Of a stretch of DNA of 64,000 bases, positions 21,060 through 29,377 are shown in pieces (position 1 is the first letter of the stretch; each line of letters opens with the position of its first letter). Under the pieces are notes generated by a model. The model had not been told where the DNA came from. It saw only the letters and a program-made list of their open reading frames with translations, and did no database searches. The stretch is from Shinella granuli (GTDB lineage: Bacteria > Pseudomonadota > Alphaproteobacteria > Rhizobiales > Rhizobiaceae): assembly GCF_004341885.1 (NCBI RefSeq), contig NZ_SLVX01000017.1, positions 62,001 through 126,000 of the forward strand. The letters run 5' to 3'. The translations under genes and the position numbers were made by a program.

Positions 21060-22265
21060 TCATTTCGTGGCCGAGGCCTGCACGGCATGCACCGGATTGA
21101 CGCGGTCGCCGTCGCGCACATAGGCGCCGGCCTTGGCAACCACCTCGTCGCCGGCGGCAAGGCCGCTGACGATCTCGATCACCTGGCCGTCCTGGATGCC
21201 GGTCTCGACCGGCACCAGCGTGACCACGCCGTTCTCGACCTTGCGGGCGACCGTCTTGCCGCCTGCGGTCGTGACGGCGGAAAGCGGCAACACGATGCCC
21301 TGCTTCTCCTCGACGACGATTTCGGCGCTCGCGAACATGCCGGCGCGTGCCTTGCCGGGCTCGTCGAAGCGGATATAGACGCGGCCGAGGCGGCTTTGCG
21401 GGTCGAGCGTCGGCTCGATGAGACGGATCGTGCCGGTGAGCGTGGCGGCTCCGCCGGCGAGCGTGACGGTCGCCTTCTGGCCCGGTGCGAGCTTGAGGAT
21501 GCCGTCCTCGGAAACGTCGGCCTTCAGCTCGATCTCGCCGTCGCGGATGACGGTGAAGAGCGGTGCGGCGGCGCCGCTGGCGATGGCGCCGACCTTGGCC
21601 GTGCGGGCCGAGACGATGCCGGCGACCGGCGACTTCACCGCGGTGCGGGCGAGCTTCAGGTCGATATCGTCGATCTGCGACTGGGCGACCTTGATGTCGG
21701 CCTGGGAAACGGCGATGGCCTGTTCGGCGGAATTGACGCGGGCGAGCGCCGCATCCGCAGCGGCGACGGCCTGGTCGACGGCGGCCTGCGACTGCGAGCC
21801 GGACCTGACGAGCCGCTGGGCCCGGTCCCGGACGCGCACGGCCTCGTCGGCATTTGCCTTGGCCTCGACGAGCTGGGCCCGGATCTGCGCGAGGGCGGCA
21901 TTCGCCTTGGCAAGCGAGGCCTCGGTCTGGCTCTTCTGCAGAACCAGCGCATCATCGTTCAGCGTGGCGAGCGTGCCGTCCGCCTCGACCCGGTCGCCGA
22001 CGTCGGCGGCAAGCGTGCGGATGGAAAGGCCGTCGACGAGCGGCGTGACATAGACATCCTCGACCGCCTGGACCGAGCCGGTGGCAAGCACGCGGTCGAC
22101 GAGGGCGCGCGTCTCGGCGGCGGTGACGACGATTGCCGGGAGGTTTTGTGTCTGCTGCTTGTCGGCTTCACCTTCGGCCGGATCGGCGGCGAAGGCGAAA
22201 AGCGGGGTCACCGCCAAGATTGTCGCGACGGAAAAAGAGAGTATTTTCCTGCGTCCAGAAGCCAT
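21060..22265 (-). CDS. RND efflux periplasmic adaptor (membrane fusion protein)
   Basis: A 401-residue HlyD/AcrA-type adaptor. It has a signal peptide (SFSVATILAVTPLFAFA), a lipoyl/barrel-sandwich half-motif (VLATGSVQAVEDVYVTPLVDG), and an alpha-helical hairpin of about 100 residues rich in Ala, Gln and Glu (SLAKANAALAQIRAQ...). The second lipoyl half (ARTAKVGAIASG) and beta-barrel domain follow. No lipobox cysteine was seen. It bridges the RND pump to an outer-membrane channel. No regulator gene is adjacent; an inverted repeat GGTCCGG/CCGGACC lies about 40-70 bp upstream. Confidence 0.92.
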   Translation of the reverse strand: MASGRRKILSFSVATILAVTPLFAFAADPAEGEADKQQTQNLPAIVVTAAETRALVDRVLATGSVQAVEDVYVTPLVDGLSIRTLAADVGDRVEADGTLATLNDDALVLQKSQTEASLAKANAALAQIRAQLVEAKANADEAVRVRDRAQRLVRSGSQSQAAVDQAVAAADAALARVNSAEQAIAVSQADIKVAQSQIDDIDLKLARTAVKSPVAGIVSARTAKVGAIASGAAAPLFTVIRDGEIELKADVSEDGILKLAPGQKATVTLAGGAATLTGTIRLIEPTLDPQSRLGRVYIRFDEPGKARAGMFASAEIVVEEKQGIVLPLSAVTTAGGKTVARKVENGVVTLVPVETGIQDGQVIEIVSGLAAGDEVVAKAGAYVRDGDRVNPVHAVQASATK

Positions 22266-22582
22266 AGGCCGAACTTTCCCAAAAGCATGACATTATGATC
22301 TCGGTCCGGACGTTGTTCTTGAGGTTCTTGCCGGACCCTATTCCCTAGCTATATGGCGGACACGGAACGGCTCCCCAGCTCCTCCACGCTCCCGCTGCGG
22401 TCTATGTAATCGGCGCGCCTTGCCCTTACAAGAGGCAACGAAATGGTGCCTCATTATTTTAGGCGTTTGGCATTTCCATGGCAATCGCGACGGGCTGTCG
22501 CAGGGAACCATGGGTTTCTACAGCCGCAAAACACAACGTGCGGGGCAAGGCCCCGCACGCTTGGCTTGGTACAAGGCGTCGA
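22266..22582. other. Intergenic region (317 bp) upstream of the RND adaptor
   Basis: No convincing coding sequence. It holds the upstream region of the minus-strand efflux operon, including a GGTCCGG ... CCGGACC inverted repeat near 22305-22340, and the terminator of the transporter operon at 22528-22559. I could not assign a confident -35/-10 pair. Confidence 0.6.
22528..22559 (-). terminator. Intrinsic terminator of the NMT1/THI5 transporter operon
   Basis: A perfect 10-bp stem (22537-22546 with 22550-22559, 3-nt loop), followed on the minus strand by a T-rich tract (TTGTGTTTT). It lies 24 bp after the binding-protein stop codon. Confidence 0.85.
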
Positions 22583-23575
22583 TTATTTCAGTGCTTCGTC
22601 GGTGACCTCGTGCGTCCAGGCGCCTTCCGGCTCCTTGGAGATGACCGGATCGGAGCCGCCGGCGAGCAGCGAGGCGACGGTGCGCTTGTAGTCCGCCTCG
22701 TCGAGCGCGCCGTTGGAGCCGGCGGTCAGCTTGGCGATTTCGCCCATCATGCGCTTCTGGTGCGCCTCGGTCTGCGCGCCGGTCGAATCGTTTTCGAGAA
22801 CGATGTCGGCGGCTTCGTCCGGGTTCTCCTCGGCATATTTCCAGCCCTTCATGGAGGCGCGCACGAACTTGACCATCTTTTCCTTGAAGGCCGGGTCCTT
22901 CAGCTTGTCCTCCAGCACGTAGAGGCCGTCTTCCAGCGTTGCGACGCCCTGGTCCTCGTATTTGAAGGTGATGAGGTCCTCCGGCTTGATGCCGGCGTCG
23001 ATGACCTGCCAGTATTCGTTATAGGTCATGGTGGAGATGCAGGCGGCCTGCTTCTGGATCAGCGGATCGACGTTGAAACCCTGCTTCAGGACCGTCACGC
23101 CGTCCGGCCCGCCGGTGGTCGGGATCTTCAGGTGCGCCATCCAGGAGAGGAACGGATATTCGTTGCCGAAGAACCAGACGCCGAGCGTCTTGCCCTTGAA
23201 GTCCTCCGGTCCCTTGACGCCGGATTCCTTCAAGCAGGTCAGCATCATACCCGAGGACTTGAAGGGCTGGGCGATGTTGACCAGCGGCACACCCTTTTCG
23301 CGGGCGGCAAGGGCGGAGGGCATCCAGTCGACGATGACGTCGGCGCCGCCGCCGGCGATCACCTGCGCGGGCGCGCTGTCCGGGCCGCCCGGCTTGATCT
23401 CGACGTCGAGGCCTTCCTCCTCGTAAAAGCCCTTGTCCTTGGCGACGTAATAGCCGCCGAACTGGGCCTGCGTGACCCATTTGAGCTGGAGCGTCACCTT
23501 GTCGGCGGCCTCCGCCTGGAATGCGGCAAGCGAGAAGGCGCTTGCCAGGAGCGTGCATGCGATCGTCTTTTTCAT
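22583..23575 (-). CDS. NMT1/THI5-family ABC transporter substrate-binding protein (pyrimidine-type import)
   Basis: A 330-residue binding protein with a signal peptide (MKKTIACTLLASAFSLAAFQ..., cleavage near AEA). NMT1/THI5 features are present: LQLKWVTQAQFGGYYVAKDKG and VEIKPGGPD, with no lipobox. The start is set by AGAGGGAAC before ATG 23575. Family members bind thiamine or riboflavin precursors or pyrimidines. Beside dihydropyrimidinase and PreTA it most likely feeds pyrimidines or hydantoins into the reductive pathway; this is inferred from context. Confidence 0.88.
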   Translation of the reverse strand: MKKTIACTLLASAFSLAAFQAEAADKVTLQLKWVTQAQFGGYYVAKDKGFYEEEGLDVEIKPGGPDSAPAQVIAGGGADVIVDWMPSALAAREKGVPLVNIAQPFKSSGMMLTCLKESGVKGPEDFKGKTLGVWFFGNEYPFLSWMAHLKIPTTGGPDGVTVLKQGFNVDPLIQKQAACISTMTYNEYWQVIDAGIKPEDLITFKYEDQGVATLEDGLYVLEDKLKDPAFKEKMVKFVRASMKGWKYAEENPDEAADIVLENDSTGAQTEAHQKRMMGEIAKLTAGSNGALDEADYKRTVASLLAGGSDPVISKEPEGAWTHEVTDEALK

Positions 23576-23600
23576 GTCAGTTCCCTCTTTCTTTCTTCTT

Positions 23601-24470
23601 TTACGCCTGCCCACCGCGGACAGACGGATGCCAGAACGTGACGGCCCGCTCGATCAGCGCGACCAATCCGTAGAAGGCGGAGCCAGCCACCGCGGCGACC
23701 GCGATTTCGGCCCAGACCATGTCGACATTCATGCGCCCCACTTCCGTGGAAATGCGAAAACCCATGCCGACGATGGGCGTTCCGAAGAATTCGGCGACGA
23801 TCGCGCCGATCAGCGCGAGCGTGGAATTGATCTTGAGCGCATTGAAGATGAAGGGCCAGGCGGCGGGAAGACGCAGTTTTATCAGCGTCTGGAACCAGTC
23901 GGCGGCATAGGTGCGCATCAGGTCGCGCTCCATGTGGCTGGTCGCGGCAAGGCCGGAGACGGTGTTCACCAGCATGGGGAAGAAGGTCATGATGACGACG
24001 ACGGCGACCTTCGACGGCCAGTCGAAGCCGAACCACATGACCATGATCGGCGCGACGCCGATGACCGGCAGCGCCGAGACGAAATTGCCGAGCGGCAGCA
24101 GCCCCTTCTGCAGGAAGGGCGAGCGGTCGATGAGGATCGCGACCAAAAAGCCGAGGCCGCAGCCGAGCGCATAGCCGACGAGCACGGATTTCAGGAAGGT
24201 CTGGCGGAAATCGGCCCAGAGCGTCGGAAGGGAGTTGATCAGCCGCGCCCAGATCATGCTTGGCGGCGGCAGCAGGACGGAGGGGATGGCGAAGCCGCGG
24301 ACCACGCCTTCCCACAGCACGAGGATGGTGATGCCGAAGACCAACGGCACGGCGAGGCGGGCGGCGCTGTTCGTGGCCGGGATCGAAAATTTTTGGCGCA
24401 CCAGCCATTCGTTGAAGGCCCAGGCGGCGAGCCAGAAGACGATGGTCGCAAGGAGGATGGAAAGGCTCAT
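23601..24470 (-). CDS. ABC transporter permease (NMT1/THI5-type system), second permease
   Basis: A 289-residue BPD_transp_1 permease with about seven membrane segments, the first near the N-terminus (LLATIVFWLAAWAF). It has an EAA-like loop (MRTYAADWFQTLIKLRLPAA) and a GAIVAEFFG motif typical of SsuC/ThiX permeases. The ATG at 24470 overlaps the stop of the preceding permease by 4 bp (ATGA), so translation is coupled. It pairs with the next permease upstream; two distinct permeases in one operon suggest a heterodimeric channel. Confidence 0.88.
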   Translation of the reverse strand: MSLSILLATIVFWLAAWAFNEWLVRQKFSIPATNSAARLAVPLVFGITILVLWEGVVRGFAIPSVLLPPPSMIWARLINSLPTLWADFRQTFLKSVLVGYALGCGLGFLVAILIDRSPFLQKGLLPLGNFVSALPVIGVAPIMVMWFGFDWPSKVAVVVIMTFFPMLVNTVSGLAATSHMERDLMRTYAADWFQTLIKLRLPAAWPFIFNALKINSTLALIGAIVAEFFGTPIVGMGFRISTEVGRMNVDMVWAEIAVAAVAGSAFYGLVALIERAVTFWHPSVRGGQA

Positions 24471-25351
24471 GCCCGTGCCCCCATGCGCTTGAGGACGAGG
24501 CCATGGGCGAAGCCGACGACGATGACCAGCAGCGCCGCCACCGCCGCCGCCATGAAGAGCGCGGCCCAGATCTGCACCGTCTGGCCGTAGTAGGAGCCGG
24601 CGAGCAGGCGCGCGCCGAGGCCGGCGGCGGCGCCGGTCGGCAATTCGCCGACGATGGCGCCGACCAGCGAGATGGCGACCGCCACCTTCAGCGAGGTGAA
24701 GAGATAGGGCATGGAGGCGGGCCAGCGCAGCTTCCAGAAGGTCTGCGCGGGCGAGGCATTGTAGGTGTGCATCAGGTCGAGCTGAATCTGTTCGGGGCTG
24801 CGCAGTCCCTTCACCATGCCGACGACGATCGGGAAGAAGGAGAGATAGGTCGAGATCAGCGCCTTCGGCATCAGGCCGGAAATGCCGATCGCATTCAGCA
24901 CCACGATGATCATCGGCGCGATGGCGAGGATGGGGATCGTCTGGCTGGCGATGACCCAGGGCATCAGCGAACGGTCCATGGCGCGGTTGTGCACGATGGC
25001 GATGGCGAGCAGGATGCCGAGCAGGGCCCCCATGGCAAAGCCCACCAGCGTCGCGGAAAGCGTGATCCAGGCATGGTAGACGAGGCTGCGCCGGGAGGTC
25101 ACCGCCTTGTTGACGGTCGTGTCCCACAGTTCGGCAAAGACCTGGTGCGGCGCCGGCAGCACCGGCCGCTCCTGCGCCATGGTTTTCGGCAGCAGTTCCA
25201 GGAAGCCGATCGTCCCGCCGGCGCGCGCCGCCTGGTCGCGCTCGAAGGGCGCGTTGAGCACGACGACGAAGACGTACCAGAGGGCGACGAGCGCGAGCAG
25301 CACGGTGCTTATCGGAAGCAGGCGGTCTCGGAAAAAGCTTGCCTCACCCAT
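24467..25351 (-). CDS. ABC transporter permease (NMT1/THI5-type system), first permease
   Basis: A 294-residue SsuC-like permease with an N-terminal membrane anchor (ISTVLLALVALWYVFVVVL), a roughly 70-residue periplasmic stretch and the core domain including an EAA-like loop (LMHTYNASPAQTFWKLRWPA) and GAIVGELPTG. A GGAG ribosome binding site lies 7 bp before ATG 25351. It overlaps the second permease by 4 bp and follows the small DMT-like gene by 3 bp, so all belong to one operon. Confidence 0.88.
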   Translation of the reverse strand: MGEASFFRDRLLPISTVLLALVALWYVFVVVLNAPFERDQAARAGGTIGFLELLPKTMAQERPVLPAPHQVFAELWDTTVNKAVTSRRSLVYHAWITLSATLVGFAMGALLGILLAIAIVHNRAMDRSLMPWVIASQTIPILAIAPMIIVVLNAIGISGLMPKALISTYLSFFPIVVGMVKGLRSPEQIQLDLMHTYNASPAQTFWKLRWPASMPYLFTSLKVAVAISLVGAIVGELPTGAAAGLGARLLAGSYYGQTVQIWAALFMAAAVAALLVIVVGFAHGLVLKRMGARA

Positions 25352-25354
25352 GGC

Positions 25355-25693
25355 TCAACTCCGCGCCGGGGAGGGCATCAGCATCAGCCCCATGGCGAGA
25401 ATGCCGAGGCCGACGCCGGCAAGCTGGGTGCTGCTCAGCCGCTCGCCGAAGAACAGGAAGGCGATGACGTTGATCAGCAGCAGTTGGGTGATGGCGGAAA
25501 GCGAGATGGCGATGCCGAGCCCCCCTTCGCGCATCAGCTTCAGCATCATCAGGTTGCCGACGACATAGAGCGTCAGGGAGAACAGCAGGTAGAGGATGTT
25601 CGTCGTGCCGATATAGGCGCGCGAGGCGGTCGCCGCGCTGATGAAGACGGCCGTCGCGCCGAAGAGCCAGAGCACATAGGAGAGCTTCATCAA
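25355..25693 (-). CDS. Half-size DMT/SMR-like four-helix membrane protein in the ABC operon
   Basis: A 112-residue protein of four hydrophobic helices with an EamA/SMR-like second half (LLLINVIAFLFFGERLSSTQLAGVGLGILAMGLML). It corresponds to half of a ten-helix drug/metabolite transporter, so it would have to work as an oligomer or as a helper. It overlaps the ATPase gene by 4 bp and lies 3 bp from the permease, so it is a co-translated member of the pyrimidine-type uptake operon. Its role there is unknown. Confidence 0.75.
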   Translation of the reverse strand: MMKLSYVLWLFGATAVFISAATASRAYIGTTNILYLLFSLTLYVVGNLMMLKLMREGGLGIAISLSAITQLLLINVIAFLFFGERLSSTQLAGVGLGILAMGLMLMPSPARS

Positions 25694-26493
25694 ACGTGCT
25701 CCTCATAGCTGTGCCCCGCGCGCAGGCCCTCGCGCACCCGATGGGCGATTTCGAGGAATTCCGGGGTTTCGCGGATGCCGAGCGGGCGCTCCTTCGGCAG
25801 GGGCGATTCGATCACGTCGGTGACGCGGCCAGGGCGGGGGCTCATGACGACGATCTTCGTCGAGAGATAGACGGCCTCGGGAATGGAGTGGGTGACGAAG
25901 CAGATCGTCTTGTTGGTTCGCGCCCAGAGTTTCAGGAGCTGTTCGTTGAGATGGTCGCGCACGATCTCGTCGAGCGCGCCGAACGGTTCGTCCATCAGGA
26001 GCAGATCGGCGTCGAAGGCCAGCGCCCGGGCGATCGAGGCGCGCTGCTGCATGCCGCCGGAGAGCTGCCAGGGATATTTCTTGCCGAAGCCCGAAAGGTT
26101 GACGAGATCGAGCGTGCGCTCGATGCGGGCCTGCTGGTCGGCCTTCGAATAGCCCATGATCTCCAGCGGCAGGGCGATGTTCTTCTCGATGGTGCGCCAG
26201 GGATAGAGCGCGGCGGCCTGGAAGACATAGCCATAGGCGCGGCGATTGCGCGCCTCTTCCGGCGTCATGCCGTTGACGGTGATCTTTCCGGAGGTCGGCT
26301 TCTCCAGATCGGCGATGACGCGCAGGAAGGTCGTCTTTCCGCAACCGGAAGGGCCGATGAAGGAGACGAAATCGCCCTTCCTGACGGCAAGGTCGACTCC
26401 GGTCAGCGCCGTCACCGGGCCGTCGGCGGTCTGGAAGGTGAGGCCGAGGTCCTTTGCTGAAACGACGGTGCTGGAAGGCGTGGCGTGGGACAT
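25690..26493 (-). CDS. ABC transporter ATP-binding protein (NMT1/THI5-type system)
   Basis: A 267-residue SsuB/TauB-like ATPase with Walker A GPSGCGKTT, Q-loop VFQAAALYPW, signature QLSGGMQQRASIARALA and Walker B LLMDEPFGALDE. It drives the two permeases. Start 26493 was preferred over 26500-26502 because an AAGGA ribosome binding site lies 8 bp upstream of it. First gene of the minus-strand transporter operon; the cupin gene is divergent. Confidence 0.9.
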   Translation of the reverse strand: MSHATPSSTVVSAKDLGLTFQTADGPVTALTGVDLAVRKGDFVSFIGPSGCGKTTFLRVIADLEKPTSGKITVNGMTPEEARNRRAYGYVFQAAALYPWRTIEKNIALPLEIMGYSKADQQARIERTLDLVNLSGFGKKYPWQLSGGMQQRASIARALAFDADLLLMDEPFGALDEIVRDHLNEQLLKLWARTNKTICFVTHSIPEAVYLSTKIVVMSPRPGRVTDVIESPLPKERPLGIRETPEFLEIAHRVREGLRAGHSYEEHV

Positions 26494-26615
26494 GGCGGTC
26501 ATCCTTCGGCGCGGGTTGCGGCAGACTGCATGTCCATTCTCAGCATTGCAATCGGCATTGTCTGCGGTATCACTTTGGGCACGGAATTCTCACGCTGGAA
26601 CCGGGGGAAGAGACG

Positions 26616-27029
26616 ATGGCGGAGGAACGGAAGGCCGAATGCCGGGTGGTTCGCCCGGGCGGCACCTATGACGGAAAACAGGGGTTCAGCTACTTCGAGG
26701 GCATCGCCCGCGAGAGCGTGGGCGCCTCCGGCATCTGCATGCATCTCCTGACGATCCCGCCGGGCGGGCGGGCGAAGGCGCATATGCACGAGAGCCACGA
26801 GACGGCGATCTATATGCTCTCCGGCGAGGCGCATACCTGGTATGGCGAGCGTCTGGAGAACCATGTCGTCGTCCGGGCGGGCGAGATGTTCTACATCCCC
26901 GCCGGCGTGCCGCACCTGCCGGCCAATCTCTCCGACGCGCCGGCCTCGGCCGTCATCGCCCGGACAGATCCCCACGAGCAGGAGAGCGTGGTGCTTCTGC
27001 CGCATCTCGAGGCGCTGGTTGCGATTTAG
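26616..27029 (+). CDS. Cupin-domain protein
   Basis: A 137-residue single-domain cupin. The first cupin motif is visible (KAHMHESHETAIYMLSGEAHTWYG) with likely metal ligands His-His-Glu, and the second motif (GEMFYIPAGVPHLPANL) supplies the third histidine. A GGGGGAAGAGACG leader before the ATG supports the start. It is divergent from the pyrimidine transporter operon. The metal and substrate are unknown; small cupins of this type include dioxygenases, isomerases and sugar-binding proteins. Confidence 0.8.
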   Translation: MAEERKAECRVVRPGGTYDGKQGFSYFEGIARESVGASGICMHLLTIPPGGRAKAHMHESHETAIYMLSGEAHTWYGERLENHVVVRAGEMFYIPAGVPHLPANLSDAPASAVIARTDPHEQESVVLLPHLEALVAI

Positions 27030-27047
27030 GCGGCGGGGGAACGCATC

Positions 27048-27220
27048 CCCCTCTGTCCTGCCGGATATCTCCCCCTCAAGGGAGGAGATCGGCTGGGAGC
27101 GCTGATCATACCCCAAACCAGAATGCACGCTTGTCGCGAGCGATGCCTGTATGATCCGGGAAAACGGACCGGCCTTCCGATCTCCCCCCTTGAGGGGGAG
27201 ATATCCGGCAGGACAGAGGG
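27048..27220. repeat. Long intergenic inverted repeat (rhizobial palindromic element)
   Basis: Arms of about 44 bp (27048-27092 and 27177-27220) are inverted copies differing at one base plus minor end slippage. They are separated by 84 bp and each contains an internal CTCCCCCTCAAGGG-like palindrome. The type resembles the mosaic/REP-like elements that are frequent between genes in Rhizobiaceae. It sits between convergent genes, consistent with a bidirectional transcription end or inert repeat. Confidence 0.85.
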
Positions 27221-27244
27221 CGGTAAATGCTGTTCGCAGGCCCC

Positions 27245-27619
27245 TCACATCTTGCACCGCATCAGCGGCCCCCAGCGCGTGCCGTCCGGAAAGCTCACGG
27301 TGTAGCCGCCATTGTCGGGCGTCAGCGTCAGCTCGAAGGGTGTGGTTTCCTCGTATCCTTCCTCGTGGCATTCGGCGGCGACCTTCGTTGCGCCGCCCAC
27401 CCGATTGCCTTTGCCCTTGAACTCGCAATAGGCGGCGGCGGTGGTAACGCCCTCCTTGTTCAACAGGAAGAAGAAATCGGCGCCGGAGGATTCGCCCGTC
27501 TCGGCGTAGCGGCAGCCTTCCGCGTCGCCATAGCTGCCATCGACGATGTCGGCCGCCGCCCCCGCCGGACCGGCGAGAACGATGCCGAGGAGAAGGGCGA
27601 GGCGACCGGCGCGGATCAT
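27245..27619 (-). CDS. Secreted hypothetical protein overlapping the dihydropyrimidinase gene end
   Basis: A 124-residue protein with a signal peptide (hydrophobic about 7-22, AAADI cleavage region). Its mature part has three or four cysteines (GCRY, YCEF, ECHEE, MRCKM), consistent with periplasmic disulfides. I do not recognise the family. Its ATG overlaps the hydA stop by 4 bp, so it is the last gene of the hydA operon on the minus strand. Function unknown. Confidence 0.7.
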   Translation of the reverse strand: MIRAGRLALLLGIVLAGPAGAAADIVDGSYGDAEGCRYAETGESSGADFFFLLNKEGVTTAAAYCEFKGKGNRVGGATKVAAECHEEGYEETTPFELTLTPDNGGYTVSFPDGTRWGPLMRCKM

Positions 27620-29070
27620 ACGCCGCTCGCCGGAATGCCGCTGCGCTCCACCTTGCGCGGCGCGGTGATCTCCTTCCAGGTCGACAGCGCCTTGTTGACG
27701 GCCGCAAACGGCTCACGCTTGACGAACTGGCCGTGCCCCTCACGGGTCTTGACCGTCGATTCCTCGATGGCGACCACGCCGCGCGTCAGCGTGTAGCGTG
27801 GCAGGCCCACCACTTCCTTGCCCTCGAAGACGTTGTAGTCGATCGAGGACTGCTGGTTCTTCGACGAGATGGTTTTCGAGCGCTTGGGATCCCACACGAC
27901 GATATCCGCATCCGCGCCGACGAGGATCGCGCCCTTCCGCGGATAGACGTTGAGGATCTTGGCGATGTTGGTGGAGGTGACGGCGACGAACTCGTTCATC
28001 GTCAGGCGGCCGGTGTTGACGCCGTGCGTCCAGAGCATCGGCATGCGGTCTTCCAGGCCCCCGGTGCCGTTCGGGATCTTGCGGAAATCGCCGGCGCCGG
28101 TGCGCTTCTGGTCCGTCGTGAAGGCGCAGTGGTCGGTCGCCACCACCTGCAGCGAGCCGCTCGCAAGGCCGGCCCAGAGCGAATCCTGGTGCTGCCTGTT
28201 GCGGAAGGGCGGGCTCATGACGCGGCGCGCAGCATGGTCCCAGTCCTTGTCGAAATATTCGCTCTCGTCCAGCGTCAGGTGCTGGATCAGCGGTTCGCCA
28301 TAAACGCGCATGCCGTTCTGCCGGGCGCGGCGGATGGCCTCGTGCGCCTGTTCGCAGGAGGTGTGCACGACATAGAGCGGCGCGCCCGCCATGTCGGCGA
28401 TGATGATGGCGCGGTTCGTCGCCTCGCCTTCGACGGAGGGTGGGCGGGAATAGGCGTGGCCTTCCGGCCCGTTGTTGCCCTCGTCCATCAGTTTCTGCTG
28501 CATGGCGGCGACGACGTCGCCGTTCTCCGCATGGACGAGCGGCAGCGCGCCGAGCGCGGCGCAGCGCTGGAAGGAGGCGAACATCTCGTCGTCGTTCACC
28601 ATCAGCGCGCCCTTGTAGGCCATGAAGTGCTTGAAGGTGTTGATGCCCTTTTCCTCGACGACGGCCTTCATCTCGTCGAAGACCTGCTCGCCCCACCAGG
28701 TCACGGACATGTGGAAGGAATAGTCGCAATTGGCGCGGGTCGACTTGTTGTCCCAGCGCTTCAGCGCGTCGAGCAGCGACTGGCCCGGATCAGGCAGACA
28801 GAAATCGACCACCATGGTGGTGCCGCCGGCAAGGCCGGCCCGCGTGCCGCTCTCGAAATCATCGGCCGAATAGGTGCCCATGAAGGGCATTTCGAGATGC
28901 ACATGCGGATCGATGCCGCCGGGCATGACATAACAGCCCGCCGCATCCAGCACCTCGTCGCCGGAAAGGTCCGGGCCGATCTCGACGATCCTCCCGCCCT
29001 CGATCCTGACGTCCGCCTTGTAGGTGAGGTCCGCGGTAACGACGGTTCCGCCCTTGATGACTGTGCTCAT
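27616..29070 (-). CDS. hydA: Dihydropyrimidinase (D-hydantoinase)
   Basis: A 484-residue amidohydrolase with the dinuclear zinc centre visible: DPHVHLEMPF, carbamylated Lys in MAYKGALM, HAENGD, VHTSCEQ and TDHCAF. It opens the dihydrouracil/dihydrothymine ring to N-carbamoyl-beta-alanine or its methyl form, the second step of reductive pyrimidine breakdown after PreTA. ATG 29070 has AGAGGAC upstream. The 64-aa gene lies 11 bp before it, the secreted protein overlaps its end, and the amidase for the next step is upstream on the same strand. Confidence 0.95.
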   Translation of the reverse strand: MSTVIKGGTVVTADLTYKADVRIEGGRIVEIGPDLSGDEVLDAAGCYVMPGGIDPHVHLEMPFMGTYSADDFESGTRAGLAGGTTMVVDFCLPDPGQSLLDALKRWDNKSTRANCDYSFHMSVTWWGEQVFDEMKAVVEEKGINTFKHFMAYKGALMVNDDEMFASFQRCAALGALPLVHAENGDVVAAMQQKLMDEGNNGPEGHAYSRPPSVEGEATNRAIIIADMAGAPLYVVHTSCEQAHEAIRRARQNGMRVYGEPLIQHLTLDESEYFDKDWDHAARRVMSPPFRNRQHQDSLWAGLASGSLQVVATDHCAFTTDQKRTGAGDFRKIPNGTGGLEDRMPMLWTHGVNTGRLTMNEFVAVTSTNIAKILNVYPRKGAILVGADADIVVWDPKRSKTISSKNQQSSIDYNVFEGKEVVGLPRYTLTRGVVAIEESTVKTREGHGQFVKREPFAAVNKALSTWKEITAPRKVERSGIPASGV

Positions 29071-29081
29071 TGCGCTGTCCT

Positions 29082-29276
29082 CTACTGCTTGGTGGAAATG
29101 GTGACAGTGCGTGTGTCGACATCCCATTCGTATTCAGTTTCTCCGACACCCTGCTGAAGCAGGCGCGCTTCGATCTCCTCATCGAGGCCACCATCGAGAT
29201 ATTGTACCCACAATGCTTCTGCGGCTTCCTCAGCTTTGGGGCCGGTGAAGACAAAGGTAACGGACTTGCCTGCCAT
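29082..29276 (-). CDS. Small acidic hypothetical protein coupled to hydA
   Basis: A 64-residue protein with net negative charge (LDGGLDEEIEARLLQQG, ETEYEWDVDTRTVTI) and no signal or membrane segment. It ends 11 bp before hydA, with the hydA ribosome binding site starting right after its stop codon. I do not recognise it. Sitting between the two hydrolases, it may be a small accessory subunit or a conserved operon protein; that is only inference from position. Confidence 0.65.
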   Translation of the reverse strand: MAGKSVTFVFTGPKAEEAAEALWVQYLDGGLDEEIEARLLQQGVGETEYEWDVDTRTVTISTKQ

Positions 29277-29377
29277 GCTGCTTCTCCCGATGACGTCAGG
29301 CTGACCCGAAGAGGGGGCCCGGTTCTCTTAAATCGCGTCGATTGGCTGGGTTCGCAGGTCTTGCCCGCGAGCCGGGC

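Noticed and set aside
22335-22360. A GGAAC motif in the RND-adaptor upstream region
   Set aside because: No matching -10 at the required spacing, and it points away from the efflux operon.
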